From a virus: a stretch of DNA of 29,563 bases. The notes under the pieces were generated by a model. That model did not search any database, had not been told where the DNA came from, and worked only from the letters and a program-made list of their open reading frames with translations. A program made the translations under genes and the position numbers. The first letter of the stretch is position 1. Each line of letters begins with the position of its first letter. This document shows, one piece after another, positions 1-5,810 of this stretch. The stretch covers positions 1 through 29,563 of the IMG/VR virus record IMGVR_UViG_3300025120_000345. One strand, given 5' to 3'.

Positions 1-6
1 TCCGGT

Positions 7-222
7 GGAAAAGTGGAATAATAATGGGGTGAAATCTTTGATTTTATTCATATTATGAATATTTTATAATATTATTCCATTATTCCATATATTCCATATA
101 TCTCTAAATCTCTATTTGAGAGAGAGGGATTCACAGAAAAAGACACCCCTATGGAAAAACCGGAATAATGGAAACATCTTATCAGTCTAGCGTTTCCGCT
201 TATGGAAAGATAGCGGAATAAT
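7..222. repeat. Three dispersed copies of GGAAA(A)-n-GGAATAAT
   Basis: A composite motif occurs three times on the + strand: 7-22 (GGAAAAGTGGAATAAT), 153-169 (GGAAAAACCGGAATAAT) and 204-222 (GGAAAGATAGCGGAATAAT). Each has a GGAAA block, a 3-6 base spacer, then GGAATAAT. The copies are unevenly spaced in non-coding AT-rich DNA ahead of the first gene. They could be iteron-like protein-binding sites of an origin or operator; no cognate protein can be named. Confidence 0.5.
71..100. repeat. Tandem ATTATTCC / ATATTCC repeats
   Basis: ATTATTCC occurs at 71-78 and 79-86, followed by ATATTCCATATA at 90-100. ATTATTCC is the reverse complement of the GGAATAAT core found at 15-22, 162-169 and 215-222, so the same 8-mer appears in both orientations within about 220 bases. 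The surroundings are very AT-rich, compatible with a DNA-unwinding element, but nothing in the sequence proves that. Confidence 0.45.
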
Positions 223-230
223 TATTTTAA

Positions 231-299
231 TACTATTTTACATAAAAAAATACTATTGGTGTTTTGTCTTACCTAAGTAGTAAAAATGCTAGTACTATT
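231..299. repeat. TACTATT repeated three times
   Basis: TACTATT occurs at 231-237, 251-257 and 293-299, with start-to-start distances of 20 and 42 bases (near two and four helical turns). The first two copies share the longer context AATACTATT. The spacing would put bound proteins on the same DNA face, but short AT-rich words recur by chance in DNA of this composition. Confidence 0.35.
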
Positions 300-370
300 T
301 ACTTCAATGGTATTTTGATAATGCTATACTTTTTCTCCAATATCTTTAACCCGAAATGGTGCATAAACCC

Positions 371-377
371 TTATAAA
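371..377 (+). promoter_or_regulatory. Possible archaeal TATA box ahead of the first operon
   Basis: TTATAAA at 371-377 resembles an archaeal TATA element. Transcription would start about 25 bases downstream, near 398-402, at the 5' edge of the GTCTC hairpin. The 5' leader would then be about 115 bases and would contain both stem-loops before the first start codon. A TATA-like word is expected by chance in such AT-rich DNA, so this is tentative. Confidence 0.3.
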
Positions 378-397
378 GCAAATCGGGAGGTTTGGGT

Positions 398-490
398 GTC
401 TCAATCGGGTTTATCCCTTAGAGACAGAGAGTAGGGCTATGGGGCCTTTTAAGATAATCACTAATTTATTTAGTGTGTAGCCCTACTCTC
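398..490 (+). promoter_or_regulatory. Structured 5' leader: two stem-loops before the first gene
   Basis: First hairpin: GTCTC 398-402 pairs with GAGAC 421-425, with inner GGG 407-409 / CCC 415-417 and a 5-base loop. Second: GAGAGTAGGGCTA 427-439 pairs perfectly with TAGCCCTACTCTC 478-490 (13 bp); its loop holds a nested hairpin, CACTAA 459-464 / TTAGTG 470-475. GGGTTTAT 407-414 could alternatively pair with ATAAACCC 363-370. The structure ends 10 bases before the GGAGG at 501-505, so it could act as an RNA control element or as an origin cruciform. It matches no riboswitch class I recognise. Confidence 0.6.
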
Positions 491-512
491 ACCCTTGATA
501 GGAGGTAGAAAC

Positions 513-773
513 ATGCAAATAATAATAGAAATAAACGAGAAGCAAGAACGACACTTCGCCGTAGGTGGAGTAGGATGGACATTTGGAGACAGGTGGTATG
601 AGGGGCCGGATAATTCCTTGATGTGTAATTATCAAGATGAATCGGGTTTCCTTTGTCTCTACATTATGAAAGATGGTTCAATCAAGAAGCAATTATATTC
701 TCCGGTAAATAACGGATGGATTGATGTTCTAGAACACAAAGAAATGTATGATATTGGGTTGGGTGTTGAATGA
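513..773 (+). CDS. Small protein of unknown function, first gene of the operon
   Basis: An 86-aa acidic protein that I do not recognise. I chose ATG 513 over an upstream in-frame TTG at 495 because GGAGG at 501-505 lies 7 bases before it. The sequence alternates hydrophobic and charged segments with several Trp and Tyr (VGWTFGDRWYEG, FLCLYIMKDG), suggesting a small beta-rich fold with no signal peptide or membrane span. Its stop overlaps the start of the helicase gene (ATGA), so the two are probably translationally coupled. Position directly behind the structured leader suggests early expression. Confidence 0.75.
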   Translation: MQIIIEINEKQERHFAVGGVGWTFGDRWYEGPDNSLMCNYQDESGFLCLYIMKDGSIKKQLYSPVNNGWIDVLEHKEMYDIGLGVE

Positions 774-2203
774 TGGTAATTGTAGGCACACAACAACAAG
801 AAGACATTTGGGCTGAAATGGAGCATGGCGAAAACCATGTTGTAGTTGATGCAGGAGCAGGTGTTGGTAAGACCTTCACTATTGTAGAAGGTGCAAAAAG
901 AATGTCCGGTAAGATGGCTTTCTTAGCATTCAATAAGAGTATTGCAACAACACTTGGTAAGCGTCTTCCCGAAGATGTTTATGCGGCGACATTTCATTCA
1001 ATGGGATTCCGAGCAATTAAGCAAAATGGGCGAACTAAGATGGACAAGTCCAAGACATATAACATTATCAAAAAGGTTCTTGGTGCGGATTATTTCGCAG
1101 TGCCTTTGGCTAAACTAGTATCTTTGATGAAGGGTGCTATGGTTGAAGGTAGCGATAGAAAGTCAATCGCTAAGTTGGTTGATTCTTACAATATTAACTT
1201 TGATACAGACCATGATGAAGTGTTGGCCTTTGATGCTCTACCTCAAATTATGAAGTTGAGTATGAATTCTTCAACTATTGATTTTGATGATATGATTTGG
1301 ATTCCTCTAGTGAACAATCTTCCTTTGGAAAAGTATGATGTATTGTTTGTTGATGAGGCACAAGATTTCAATGAAGCACAACGACAACTAATCTATCGTA
1401 GTGTTGAACCCGATGGCCGATGTATTGTAGTGGGCGACCCTAACCAAGCCATCTACGGTTTCCGTGGAGCAGATTCTTCTAGTATGCAAATCTTTGAAGA
1501 TTTGTTAAAGACGAGCAATAGGGAAGTTAGTAAGTTCCCACTTAGCGTAACATGGCGTTGCCCTAAGTCTGTTGTAAAGGAAGCAAACAGATTCGTAAAA
1601 GATTTCACTTGTAGAGATGAAGCGGAAGAAGGTAGTGTAGAAGAATTTGCTAGCCTTAATCCAATCAAGGGCGACATTGTTTTGTGTCGTTATAATGCAC
1701 CTCTCGCTACTGCGTTCTATAGTTTATTGGCTGATGGAAAGTCGGCTTATATTCTAGGGCGTGACATGACAAAGGGACTAACAAACTATGTGAAGAAAGT
1801 TTCCCGTAAGAATATGGGAATGTCTTCAAGTGAGTTCAACCTGTTGTTGAATCAGCACTTTAGTAAAGAGACAGAAAGACTTCTCTTGAAAGAGAAAAAG
1901 AATCAAGCACTTGCACTAGAAGATAAGTATAATTGTTTGAGTATCTTTGTGGATAAGGCAAGCAGTGTTCAAGGAATTATTGATGAGATTAACCGAGTCT
2001 TTTCTTCCGATGGTAAGGGTGACATTATGTTGTCCACAGTACACAAAGCAAAGGGTCTTGAAGCCGATAATGTATATCTTTTGGCTACGGAAAGGATGCC
2101 TCATCCGAGAGCAACTAATCCACAAGAAGAACGAAACATTTGCTATGTTGCAATAACAAGAGCAAAGCGAAACTTATTTTATTGTGGGCCTAGTCCACAG
2201 TAA
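770..2203 (+). CDS. SF1 (UvrD/Rep-like) DNA helicase
   Basis: A 477-aa superfamily I helicase that would use ATP to translocate on and unwind DNA. Visible motifs, in order: Q-motif TQQQ near residue 7; Walker A AGAGVGKT at 28-35; Walker B/motif II FVDEAQD; motif III VGDPNQAIYGFRGAD; motif IV VTWRCPKS; motif V STVHKAKGLE; motif VI YVAITRAKR near the C-terminus. At 477 aa it is much shorter than UvrD or Rep (about 670-720), so the accessory 1B/2B domains must be reduced. The function could be the replicative helicase (no MCM or DnaB homologue is visible) or a recombination helicase. Two hairpins follow the gene. Family call is firm; the in vivo role is inferred. Confidence 0.93.
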   Translation: MMVIVGTQQQEDIWAEMEHGENHVVVDAGAGVGKTFTIVEGAKRMSGKMAFLAFNKSIATTLGKRLPEDVYAATFHSMGFRAIKQNGRTKMDKSKTYNIIKKVLGADYFAVPLAKLVSLMKGAMVEGSDRKSIAKLVDSYNINFDTDHDEVLAFDALPQIMKLSMNSSTIDFDDMIWIPLVNNLPLEKYDVLFVDEAQDFNEAQRQLIYRSVEPDGRCIVVGDPNQAIYGFRGADSSSMQIFEDLLKTSNREVSKFPLSVTWRCPKSVVKEANRFVKDFTCRDEAEEGSVEEFASLNPIKGDIVLCRYNAPLATAFYSLLADGKSAYILGRDMTKGLTNYVKKVSRKNMGMSSSEFNLLLNQHFSKETERLLLKEKKNQALALEDKYNCLSIFVDKASSVQGIIDEINRVFSSDGKGDIMLSTVHKAKGLEADNVYLLATERMPHPRATNPQEERNICYVAITRAKRNLFYCGPSPQ

Positions 2204-2211
2204 TACTCCTA

Positions 2212-2229
2212 GTTGGGCTTATGTCCAAC
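2212..2229 (+). terminator. Hairpin just after the helicase gene
   Basis: GTTGGGC 2212-2218 pairs with GTCCAAC 2223-2229 (7 bp including one G-T wobble) around a TTAT loop, 8 bases after the helicase stop. It has no long U-run immediately after it, so it may be an mRNA 3' stabiliser or processing signal rather than a classical terminator. Confidence 0.4.
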
Positions 2230-2305
2230 AGAAAGAGTTTGGGGTTTGTCAGTAATAAGAGAGAAATTTATCTACACTTCCATGTTTGATGTTTCTATCC
2301 ATTGA

Positions 2306-2350
2306 CTAGGGGGATTCGTTCTCCTCCTTCTCTTCCCCCATCCCCTCTAG
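2306..2350 (+). terminator. GC-rich stem between operons with pyrimidine-rich loop
   Basis: CTAGGGGGA 2306-2314 can pair with TCCCCTCTAG 2341-2350 (one bulge), or GGGGGA 2309-2314 with TCCCCC 2334-2339. The intervening stretch is strongly pyrimidine-rich (TCTCCTCCTTCTCTTCCCCC). It stands out sharply from the AT-rich surroundings and sits in the 185-base gene-free gap 2204-2388. It could be a terminator, or an operator for the following block of small genes. Confidence 0.4.
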
Positions 2351-2388
2351 GTTAATCTACTTAGAGAATTTAAATTTACAGTGATAAT

Positions 2389-2565
2389 ATGAAATATATG
2401 AAAGACATAATCCGTAAAGAATCAATGCACTTATTCAAGTCAGTGTTCTTGAATCGTAAAGCGGAAGAAGAAGAAAAGCGTAGTGAAATCTACAAAGAAT
2501 TAACGGGTTTAGGTATGCGCCCATACAAAGCATACCAAATATCAATAAGGAGAATGAAAATATGA
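2389..2565 (+). CDS. Small basic helical protein, unknown
   Basis: A 58-aa protein starting at ATG 2389, preceded by GTGATAAT, a start-proximal Shine-Dalgarno variant seen at several genes here. The sequence is highly charged, with a central EEEEKR run and a basic C-terminus (ISIRRMKI), predicted mostly helical, with no cysteines. Its stop overlaps the next start at 2562. I do not recognise it; the coding call rests on start context and coupling. Confidence 0.6.
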   Translation: MKYMKDIIRKESMHLFKSVFLNRKAEEEEKRSEIYKELTGLGMRPYKAYQISIRRMKI

Positions 2566-2756
2566 ATAAATGCGACACTTGCGAAACTAAAGAAAAACTA
2601 TTTGAGATGACGGACATGGCTTATTGGACTGTATTATGCGGTTCATGTATCAGTGATGGTGAAGAAAGCCATTGGCTTATCAAGACCCATATTCCCGAAA
2701 CCTTTCCAATAGGTAGTAAAGGACACACAACCCCAAGAACAGGTGATGAACAATGA
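2562..2756 (+). CDS. Zinc-ribbon microprotein
   Basis: A 64-aa protein with two CxxC knuckles (C4/C7 and C26/C29) spaced like a zinc ribbon. The tail after residue 35 is hydrophilic. Its start overlaps the previous stop and its stop overlaps the next ATG at 2753, so it belongs to a coupled run of small zinc proteins. Such microproteins may bind nucleic acid or host proteins; no specific function can be assigned. Confidence 0.7.
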   Translation: MNKCDTCETKEKLFEMTDMAYWTVLCGSCISDGEESHWLIKTHIPETFPIGSKGHTTPRTGDEQ

Positions 2757-2962
2757 GTGAAGAAATGATTGGCGTTTGTGGTCACTGTTCTTCTATGCAA
2801 GGTTACCACCCATCAAATATGATGCTTATGTCATCAAGACCCGATATAGATTGGTCGGAAGAACCCGATGTTTATGAAGGTGATATTTGGTATTGTCAAG
2901 GTTGTGGAAGCGGTACAAAATGGGTAGTTACAATGACTAAAGCAAAGGAGATGATTGAATGA
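2753..2962 (+). CDS. Zinc-ribbon microprotein
   Basis: A 69-aa protein with CGHC (C9/C12) and CQGC (C48/C51) knuckles enclosing a 35-residue acidic, Met-rich middle. The start is coupled to the upstream gene by ATGA. The paired CxxC arrangement supports one bound zinc ion. Function unknown. Confidence 0.7.
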   Translation: MSEEMIGVCGHCSSMQGYHPSNMMLMSSRPDIDWSEEPDVYEGDIWYCQGCGSGTKWVVTMTKAKEMIE

Positions 2963-3159
2963 TTGACACAAGCAAATACGAACCAACAAGCAATTGCGGG
3001 CGTGAAGAATGTAATGATGGTTACGATTGCGAGGATAGGAAATGCACACACGCTTATGTGGATTACTACAAAGGTGAAATGGTCTTTTATCTCATATGTA
3101 AAAATGGGTTTGAATGGAAAGAAATATGGACATACAAAGGGGGCGAGTGGCTTGATTGA
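2959..3159 (+). CDS. Cys-rich small protein, unknown
   Basis: A 66-aa protein with C13, C18, C24 and C29 in its first half and an aromatic, beta-prone second half (YYKGEMVFYLICKNGFEWKEIW). I prefer this frame over a longer overlapping ORF beginning at 2963 because it starts with the ATGA overlap typical of the region and keeps ordered Cys spacing. The four clustered Cys suggest metal binding. Function unknown. Confidence 0.65.
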   Translation: MIDTSKYEPTSNCGREECNDGYDCEDRKCTHAYVDYYKGEMVFYLICKNGFEWKEIWTYKGGEWLD

Positions 3160-3328
3160 TTTAGAACAAATTGAGAAAATGTATTATGAAGCAGGTGGTG
3201 TAAGTGATATTATGTATTGGAATTTATTCCGAGAAGTCAAGCGGTTGCGTGAAATAATAGGTAATCGTGAATGGACTATCAAATTATGTGATGAAGAAAT
3301 CAAGCGATTGAAGGAGATGATTAAATGA
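3152..3328 (+). CDS. Short coiled-coil protein, unknown
   Basis: A 58-aa product if started at TTG 3152, which has a GGGGG/GCGAG purine run 8-10 bases upstream and overlaps the previous gene by 8 bases. ATG 3179 would give 49 aa. The C-terminal half has heptad-like spacing (EVKRLREII, EEIKRLKEMI), suggesting a coiled coil that dimerises. The frame continues upstream to 2963, but that part is out-of-frame reading of the Cys-rich gene. Function unknown. Confidence 0.5.
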   Translation: MIDLEQIEKMYYEAGGVSDIMYWNLFREVKRLREIIGNREWTIKLCDEEIKRLKEMIK

Positions 3329-3906
3329 ACATATTTGCACTATCAAAATGCCCCGTAGAATCAGCACAACAAATGGTGGATAAGCATGTAGTAAAAATGC
3401 CCACTGAAAGTTGTCAAATGCTACACACTAATTCCCTCTACTTTTTGTTTTGGGAAGCACATGGTAGAGAACCTTCTCTAAAAGAATTGAAGGGATTCCA
3501 CAAAGAATCTCACTTCTCTTACATGATGAAACCCGCTATGCTAAATCACCCTAGTACTATTTGGGCTAGGAAAAACAAGGCTAACTTCATGTGGCTATAC
3601 AATCATGCAGTTGCCTTATGCAAAGAATACTCTTACCGCTACGGTAAGACACATGGTACTGAGTCTAGAATACAAGACAGTTTTACCTTCTCTTACGATG
3701 AAGATGAATTGAGTCCTGTATCTATTGCTATGGCTGATGAATACAGACTACCGGAAGAAAAACACACATGGGATTTTGTGATTAAATCCTATCAACACTA
3801 CTACCTTGAAGGTAAGTGGGAGTTTGCTTTTTGGACAAAGCGAGACAATCCAAGTTGGTTTCCTACCTCTTGGAGAGTTACTAAAATACTAAACAAATAC
3901 AGGTGA
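3325..3906 (+). CDS. Conserved phage-type protein, MNIF...DKHVVKM family
   Basis: A 193-aa protein with features of a family widespread in marine phages: MNIF start, DKHVVKM near residues 20-26, a conserved ES-CQML segment, NHPSTIWAR in the middle, a YNHAVALCKEYSYRYGKTH block, and W/F-rich TKR..PSW at the end. Database records of this family are sometimes labelled pyrimidine-dimer DNA glycosylase, but I cannot see T4 endonuclease V catalytic features and treat that label as unproven. The many conserved His, Lys, Glu and Trp residues suggest an enzyme or nucleic-acid binder. It starts by ATGA overlap. Confidence 0.8.
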   Translation: MNIFALSKCPVESAQQMVDKHVVKMPTESCQMLHTNSLYFLFWEAHGREPSLKELKGFHKESHFSYMMKPAMLNHPSTIWARKNKANFMWLYNHAVALCKEYSYRYGKTHGTESRIQDSFTFSYDEDELSPVSIAMADEYRLPEEKHTWDFVIKSYQHYYLEGKWEFAFWTKRDNPSWFPTSWRVTKILNKYR

Positions 3907-3911
3907 ACACA

Positions 3912-4016
3912 ATGACAATAGAAGAAATAATTGAATGGACAATAATTAGCGACTACAATGTTGCGATAGATGATTTGGGGATAACTACTAGTTTCCTTTT
4001 CTTGGAGGGATACTAA
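3912..4016 (+). CDS. 34-aa microprotein, unknown
   Basis: A 34-aa ORF from ATG 3912, just after the previous stop; AGGTGA at 3901-3906 serves as Shine-Dalgarno and contains that stop. Its TAA overlaps the next ATG at 4016. The sequence is acidic and hydrophobic (MTIEEIIEWTIISDYN) with no recognised motif. Its main support is that it fills the gap with correct coupling at both ends; it might only carry the ribosome-binding region of the next gene. Confidence 0.45.
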   Translation: MTIEEIIEWTIISDYNVAIDDLGITTSFLFLEGY

Positions 4017-4219
4017 TGCTATACCGAGAAAGAAAAGATACAGATAACCCCGACTACTCAATTTGGTACGAAGACATTGAATGGGTTTCAATGAGTTTCT
4101 TCACTACATATCCTAACAAAATGAGGGTACTAATTGACTTAGACGATGACAATAAAGTAATCGTAAACTTTGAGGACTTGGATGACTATTTAGAAGAGAA
4201 CAATGTGGTGATTATCTAA
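4016..4219 (+). CDS. Small acidic protein, unknown
   Basis: A 67-aa protein starting at ATG 4016 with GGAGGGA about 7 bases upstream. The C-terminal half is very acidic (IDLDDDNKVIVNFEDLDDYLEENN). Its stop overlaps the next ATG (4219). It is not recognised; a DNA-mimic or protein-protein role is possible but cannot be shown. Confidence 0.65.
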   Translation: MLYRERKDTDNPDYSIWYEDIEWVSMSFFTTYPNKMRVLIDLDDDNKVIVNFEDLDDYLEENNVVII

Positions 4220-4521
4220 TGTCACAGGAATGTTGTAAATGTAGTCATTGTGATGGTAGCGGTATTATGCTCGTCATTGATAATACTCACGATGTAACCT
4301 ACAAAGAAGAATGTTATTGTGTCCTACAACATCGTAGAGAGGAAGAAAAACTAGCAAAGAGAATTGCTTCTGTTTTCCTAGAAAAGACAAGTAAAGAAAA
4401 GTTGGCTATTAGTTTGGCTTCTGTTATTGTGGCTAAACATACAGACGAATATTCCAAATTCCAAATAGGAACATTGGTTGAATCTAAAAACGATGCTTGG
4501 CTCCTTAATTGGCTACATTAA
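4219..4521 (+). CDS. DnaJ-type zinc-knuckle protein
   Basis: A 100-aa protein with an N-terminal knuckle C8-SH-C11-DGSG and a second CYC pair at C32/C34, matching the CxxCxGxG...CxC pattern of small phage zinc proteins. A charged helix (RREEEKLAKRIA) and a hydrophobic helix follow. It probably binds zinc; partner and function are unknown. A 16-base gap separates it from the winged-helix gene downstream. Confidence 0.65.
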   Translation: MSQECCKCSHCDGSGIMLVIDNTHDVTYKEECYCVLQHRREEEKLAKRIASVFLEKTSKEKLAISLASVIVAKHTDEYSKFQIGTLVESKNDAWLLNWLH

Positions 4522-4537
4522 ATACTAGGAAAGGTTC

Positions 4538-4798
4538 GTGCAGTGTATGGGTGGAACAAGTCACATAACAATGGTTGAAACTGCTTTTAAAGAATTAGGA
4601 AGTGATTTAACTTTAGGAGAGATTATGGCTTATATCAACTCTCGTTGGTATAGGATAGCACCGTCAAGACATAAAGTAATAGTTATCTTGACTAGAAAAC
4701 CTCAATTTTCCTCTAAGGAAAAAGCCTTTGTTATGGGGGGCGTTGGGGCAAATTACCAAACTAATGTTTGGAACATAACAAATGGGCATATGGTGTAA
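4538..4798 (+). CDS. Probable winged-helix protein overlapping a tRNA
   Basis: An 86-aa product from GTG 4538; ATG 4547 is an alternative start. Residues 12-65 follow the same helix-helix-wing pattern as the two winged-helix proteins at 18198 and 18412: a xTxxEIxxYIN-like helix, a recognition-like helix, then a final VWNI strand equivalent to their AEWEV and SLWEL. The last five codons and the stop (4796-4798) lie inside the tRNA-Arg gene, so maturation of that tRNA would remove the 3' end of this mRNA. It is likely DNA-binding; the target is unknown. Confidence 0.6.
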   Translation: MQCMGGTSHITMVETAFKELGSDLTLGEIMAYINSRWYRIAPSRHKVIVILTRKPQFSSKEKAFVMGGVGANYQTNVWNITNGHMV

Positions 4799-4858
4799 TG
4801 GATAGCATTTTGGCCTTCTAAGCCGAAGATACGGGTTCAATTCCTGTTATGCCCGCCA
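4784..4858 (+). tRNA. tRNA-Arg (anticodon UCU)
   Basis: Full cloverleaf: acceptor GGGCATA 4784-4790 pairs perfectly with TATGCCC 4848-4854; D arm 4793-4808 with GG in the loop; anticodon stem TTGGC/GCCGA with loop CTTCTAA (anticodon TCT 4817-4819); 4-base variable loop; T arm ACGGG-TTCAATT-CCTGT; discriminator G 4855; encoded CCA 4856-4858. No intron. It reads AGA (and AGG by wobble), common Arg codons in these genes. The 5' end overlaps the upstream coding region by 15 bases. Confidence 0.95.
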
Positions 4859-4864
4859 ATTCAA

Positions 4865-4951
4865 GTCGGAGTAGCCGAGTTTGGTCAAAGGCGCAGGGCT
4901 TAAACTCCTGTTCATATTGATTCGCAGGTTCAAATCCTGCCTCCGACACCA
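4865..4951 (+). tRNA. tRNA-Leu (anticodon UAA)
   Basis: A class II tRNA: acceptor GTCGGAG 4865-4871 pairs with CTCCGAC 4941-4947; D stem GCC/GGC; anticodon stem CAGGG/TCCTG with loop CTTAAAC (anticodon TAA 4901-4903); long variable arm; T arm GCAGG-TTCAAAT-CCTGC; discriminator A; encoded CCA 4949-4951. It lies 6 bases after tRNA-Arg, so both probably come from one transcript. It reads TTA and TTG, favoured in this AT-rich genome. Confidence 0.95.
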
Positions 4952-4974
4952 TTCAAATAGTGTAGCAGTGTTAA

Positions 4975-5003
4975 ATGATTGCCGAAAGGGTGCAAGGCCC
5001 AAT
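4975..5003 (+). promoter_or_regulatory. Hairpin with GGGTGCAAGGCCC before a coding block
   Basis: GGGTGCAAGGCCC at 4988-5000 can fold as GGG/CCC, with ATTG 4977-4980 and CAAT 5000-5003 as an outer stem. A near-identical word, GGGTGCAATGCCC, occurs at 21325-21337, again 20-30 bases before a start codon in an intergenic gap. Recurrence in the same position suggests a shared RNA or DNA control element. The 69 bases between tRNA-Leu and the next start hold no other feature. Confidence 0.4.
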
Positions 5004-5020
5004 ACAAATGAGGAATAAAA

Positions 5021-5404
5021 ATGAAATGTAAAGCGTGTGAAATAGAATTTAAACCAACTTCTCTAAAATTTGAAGGAGAACGAAAGGGCAACATATGTAC
5101 TAGTTGTCGTTCTCTGTCAAAACAGAGTAGTGCGGTTCAATCCGCAAACAAAAGAAAACAAACAGAATATCTTGCTCTACAAACTAGAATAGAAAGAATG
5201 GAAGAGAAATTTTCCCTGCTTGATACTATAGTTGAGTCTATGACTAGAGACATTGCTGAAAATGTAGCAGTAGAACAAGTTAAGTCTATGGAAGAACAAA
5301 TATTGAAGAATATACTTGGGTTATTGAAACTCTTCCAAGATAAAATGCAAGCCCAAGTAATGGACATAAATAATAAAATAATAAGGAATGATAAACATGA
5401 ATGA
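5021..5404 (+). CDS. Zinc finger plus coiled-coil protein
   Basis: A 127-aa protein with C3/C6 and C26/C29 forming an N-terminal zinc ribbon, followed from about residue 48 by a long helix with heptad character (RIERMEEKF...VKSMEEQILKNILGLLKLFQDKM). It starts at ATG 5021 behind GAGGAATAAAA, the standard ribosome-binding arrangement in this genome. The architecture suggests a dimer with nucleic-acid or protein-binding fingers. Function unknown. Confidence 0.7.
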   Translation: MKCKACEIEFKPTSLKFEGERKGNICTSCRSLSKQSSAVQSANKRKQTEYLALQTRIERMEEKFSLLDTIVESMTRDIAENVAVEQVKSMEEQILKNILGLLKLFQDKMQAQVMDINNKIIRNDKHE

Positions 5405-5642
5405 AAAAGTAGAATTTAGAATAATAGACAGTGAGGATATGCCTCCCATTGTTATAACGCAAGGAGAAGATGATGGAGTTAAGGTGGTATTGAATACTTA
5501 CCATAGACTTTGGATTAGTCTAAAGCGAAGAACAATTGCCGGAGTCATTGATGCACTTCAAGAGAAGATGGACTTCATCTTGAATAGTTATCTTAGTGAA
5601 GCGCATAAGTTTGAAAAAGAAGACAGGGAGATGATGAAATGA
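5397..5642 (+). CDS. Small protein, unknown
   Basis: An 81-aa protein. I chose ATG 5397 over ATG 5388 because AAGGA 5383-5387 is 9 bases upstream of it. The first half is beta-prone (VEFRIID, PIVITQ, VKVVLNTYHRLWISL); the second half is helical and charged. It overlaps both neighbours by a few bases. No recognised motif. Confidence 0.65.
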   Translation: MNEKVEFRIIDSEDMPPIVITQGEDDGVKVVLNTYHRLWISLKRRTIAGVIDALQEKMDFILNSYLSEAHKFEKEDREMMK

Positions 5643-5809
5643 GTACTTGTGGAGCATGTGATAGCACTAACACAGTAACCGATTGCGACCATTGCACATT
5701 GGCTACCTGTAAACAATGTGCTAGGATTATACCTAGCCGAGACGGTTTGAAAGTCAAACATAACAAATGTCTACCAAAGAAAGAACAATACGAATTAGGA
5801 GAGAATTAA
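5639..5809 (+). CDS. Double zinc-knuckle microprotein (B-box/RING-like spacing)
   Basis: A 56-aa protein starting by ATGA overlap at 5639. Cys residues at 4, 7, 16, 19, 24 and 27 plus His18 are packed into 27 residues (CGAC, CDHC, CKQC), resembling B-box or RING fragments that bind two zinc ions. The C-terminal half is basic and hydrophilic. A RING-like role would be notable beside the nearby ubiquitin-like gene, but the fold cannot be assigned from spacing alone. Confidence 0.65.
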   Translation: MSTCGACDSTNTVTDCDHCTLATCKQCARIIPSRDGLKVKHNKCLPKKEQYELGEN

Positions 5810-5810
5810 A

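Noticed and set aside
321-330. Bacterial sigma-70 promoter with extended -10 (TGCTATACT)
   Set aside because: No -35 match at the right distance, and the gene set indicates an archaeal host with TFB-dependent transcription.
2367-2378. TATA-like AATTTAAATTTA before the 2389 gene
   Set aside because: It is only 11-22 bases from the start codon, so transcription would begin inside the gene, which has its own ribosome-binding site.
2963-3151. Upstream part of the longer 121-aa frame starting at 2963
   Set aside because: It overlaps the Cys-rich gene in another frame and gives unstructured sequence; only the part from about 3152 onward looks coding.
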